From an uncultured Eubacterium sp. (GTDB lineage: Bacteria > Bacillota_A > Clostridia > Lachnospirales > Lachnospiraceae): DNA of 7,272 nt. The position numbers and the translations under genes were made by a program. This document shows, in pieces, positions 6,613 to 7,272 of this stretch (positions within the stretch are counted from its first letter, which is position 1; each line of letters starts with the position of its first letter). Under the pieces are notes generated by a model. It saw nothing but the letters and a program-made list of their open reading frames with translations, made no database searches and was not told the DNA's origin. The DNA lies in contig CAOKJJ010000220.1 of NCBI GenBank assembly GCA_948468465.1, positions 1-7,272 on the forward strand, in the 5' to 3' direction.

Positions 6613-6780
6613 ATGAAAAAAAGAGATTTAGTAAAATGGCTGGAGTCTAACGGCTTTGTTTTAGAAAGAAATGGTGCAAGCCATGATATTTATGCAAAAG
6701 GCGCCATAAAGGAACCAATACCCCGGCATAAAGAAATAAACCAGCGATTAGCTGAAGAAATCATAAAACGAAATTCCTAA
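6613..6780 (+). CDS. hicA: HicA-family mRNA interferase toxin
   Basis: This 55-residue protein, typical in length for HicA, folds as a small double-stranded-RNA-binding-like domain that cleaves mRNA. It reads MKKRDLVKWLESNGFVLERN, then GASHDIYAKG with the catalytic His24, then IPRHKEINQRLAEEIIK, which is the characteristic HicA ending. The ATG has AAAGGAG upstream with eight bases between, and the perfect consensus promoter lies 30 bases before the start codon. The gene is transcribed away from the amidase operon. The partner hicB follows, but 99 bases away, where the usual hicAB arrangement is overlapping or nearly adjacent. Base composition is AT-rich compared with the minus-strand genes, consistent with acquisition. 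It appears intact. Confidence 0.92.
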   Translation: MKKRDLVKWLESNGFVLERNGASHDIYAKGAIKEPIPRHKEINQRLAEEIIKRNS

Positions 6781-6800
6781 TGGTATTTAAGTAATTTCAT

Positions 6801-6856
6801 TATATTTATACTAGATCTCTATCATTAATCTTAATGGCAACAATATATTTATACTA
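6801..6856 (+). repeat. Two 13-base direct repeats in the hicA-hicB gap
   Basis: TATATTTATACTA occurs at 6801-6813 and 6844-6856, exactly, with start-to-start distance 43 bases, about four helical turns. The flanks continue similarly (GATCTCTA and AGTCTCGA). A related box with two differences, TATAATCATACTA, overlaps the hicA -10 element at 6578-6590. These could be HicB operator half-sites or an internal control region for hicB. Confidence 0.6.
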
Positions 6857-6879
6857 AGTCTCGAATGGAGAATGTGATT

Positions 6880-7272
6880 ATGAAAAACGTATATCCTGTA
6901 TTTTTTACGAAAACAGAAAATGGCATTTTAATAGAAGTTCCCGATTTAAGAATATTATCGGAAGGAAAAGATATGTCAGACGCTATAAAAATGGCAAGAG
7001 ATGCTATTGAATTAAAATGTGTTTCAATGGAAGATGACAAAACAGAAATTCCTTTACCTTCAGAAATCAGTAACTTAACTGTTAATAACGGAACATTTGC
7101 CAAAGATGGAGAAACAATTATATCATTAGTAGATATAGATTCGGGGGAATACAGAAGAAAAATTGACACAAAATCGGTACGGAAAAATGTTACTCTTCCG
7201 AGTTGGCTGAATTATGAAGCTGAGCATGCTGGAATTAATGTATCAAGGGTATTGCAGGAAGCATTAATGAAT
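6880..7272 (+). CDS. hicB: HicB-family antitoxin, truncated by the window edge
   Basis: The frame is open from the ATG at 6880 to the last base, giving 131 residues so far. The N-terminal domain (about 1-60) has the partial RNase H-like HicB pattern YPVFFTKTENGILIEVPDL followed by an EGKDMSDAIKMARDAIEL helix. Residues about 101-131 read KNVTLPSWLNYEAE, then AGINVSRVLQEALMN, a ribbon-helix-helix-like DNA-binding end, so little of the protein should be missing. HicB binds and blocks HicA and represses the pair. The start was chosen for GGAG nine bases upstream; an in-frame ATG at 6865 lacks a good site. The 60 bases at 6901-6960 are about 27% GC, visibly lower than the minus-strand genes. Confidence 0.9.
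   Translation, partial: MKNVYPVFFTKTENGILIEVPDLRILSEGKDMSDAIKMARDAIELKCVSMEDDKTEIPLPSEISNLTVNNGTFAKDGETIISLVDIDSGEYRRKIDTKSVRKNVTLPSWLNYEAEHAGINVSRVLQEALMN

Noticed and set aside
6849..7169. A 106-codon minus-strand open frame opposite hicB
   Set aside because: It lies antisense to a clear HicB frame, has no convincing ribosome binding site, and its translation is low-complexity Ser/Ile-rich with no recognised motif.

Overview
The window looks like chromosomal DNA of a low-to-moderate GC Firmicute, most likely a Clostridia/Lachnospiraceae-type bacterium. The grounds are strong AGGAG/GGGAG ribosome binding sites, a CheV-type start at the left edge, a cell-wall amidase with an N-terminal membrane anchor, an OmpR-type two-component pair and a Gram-positive style lipoprotein. 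No species can be named from the sequence alone.

Layout. All genes from the left edge to about 6425 lie on the minus strand, so they read right to left: a membrane-anchored N-acetylmuramoyl-L-alanine amidase (6425-5652); a HEAT-like/THUMP-like/class I methyltransferase of the RNA-modifying UPF0020/Trm11-like type (5612-4008); an unrecognised single-pass membrane protein with a coiled-coil tail (3977-3387); a response regulator (3287-2598); its sensor histidine kinase (2596-1040); a lipoprotein with a charged coiled coil (931-140); and the first 12 codons of a probable cheV (37 to the edge). The first three are spaced 39 and 30 bases apart and probably form one transcript from a promoter near 6460-6495. 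The regulator has its own candidate -10 box, and its stop codon is one base from the kinase start. Right of 6540 the strand and base composition change: an AT-rich hicA-hicB toxin-antitoxin pair is transcribed on the plus strand from a perfect consensus promoter, and hicB runs off the right edge.

How the genes may work together. The kinase has an extracytoplasmic sensing segment, and its neighbours include a lipoprotein and a surface amidase, so an envelope-related role for the region is reasonable but inferred. The methyltransferase and the coiled-coil membrane protein have no obvious functional tie to it beyond co-transcription. The HicAB pair looks like an independent, probably acquired module.

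Most worth a second look are the unusual hicA-hicB spacing with three related 13-base boxes (one over the hicA -10 region), the HEAT-methyltransferase architecture with its non-canonical motif IV, and the unrecognised coiled-coil membrane protein. I saw no CRISPR array, tRNA, rRNA, insertion sequence or clear classical terminator. No stretch longer than 300 bases lacks a gene; the longest gap is the 187-base divergent region 6426-6612.
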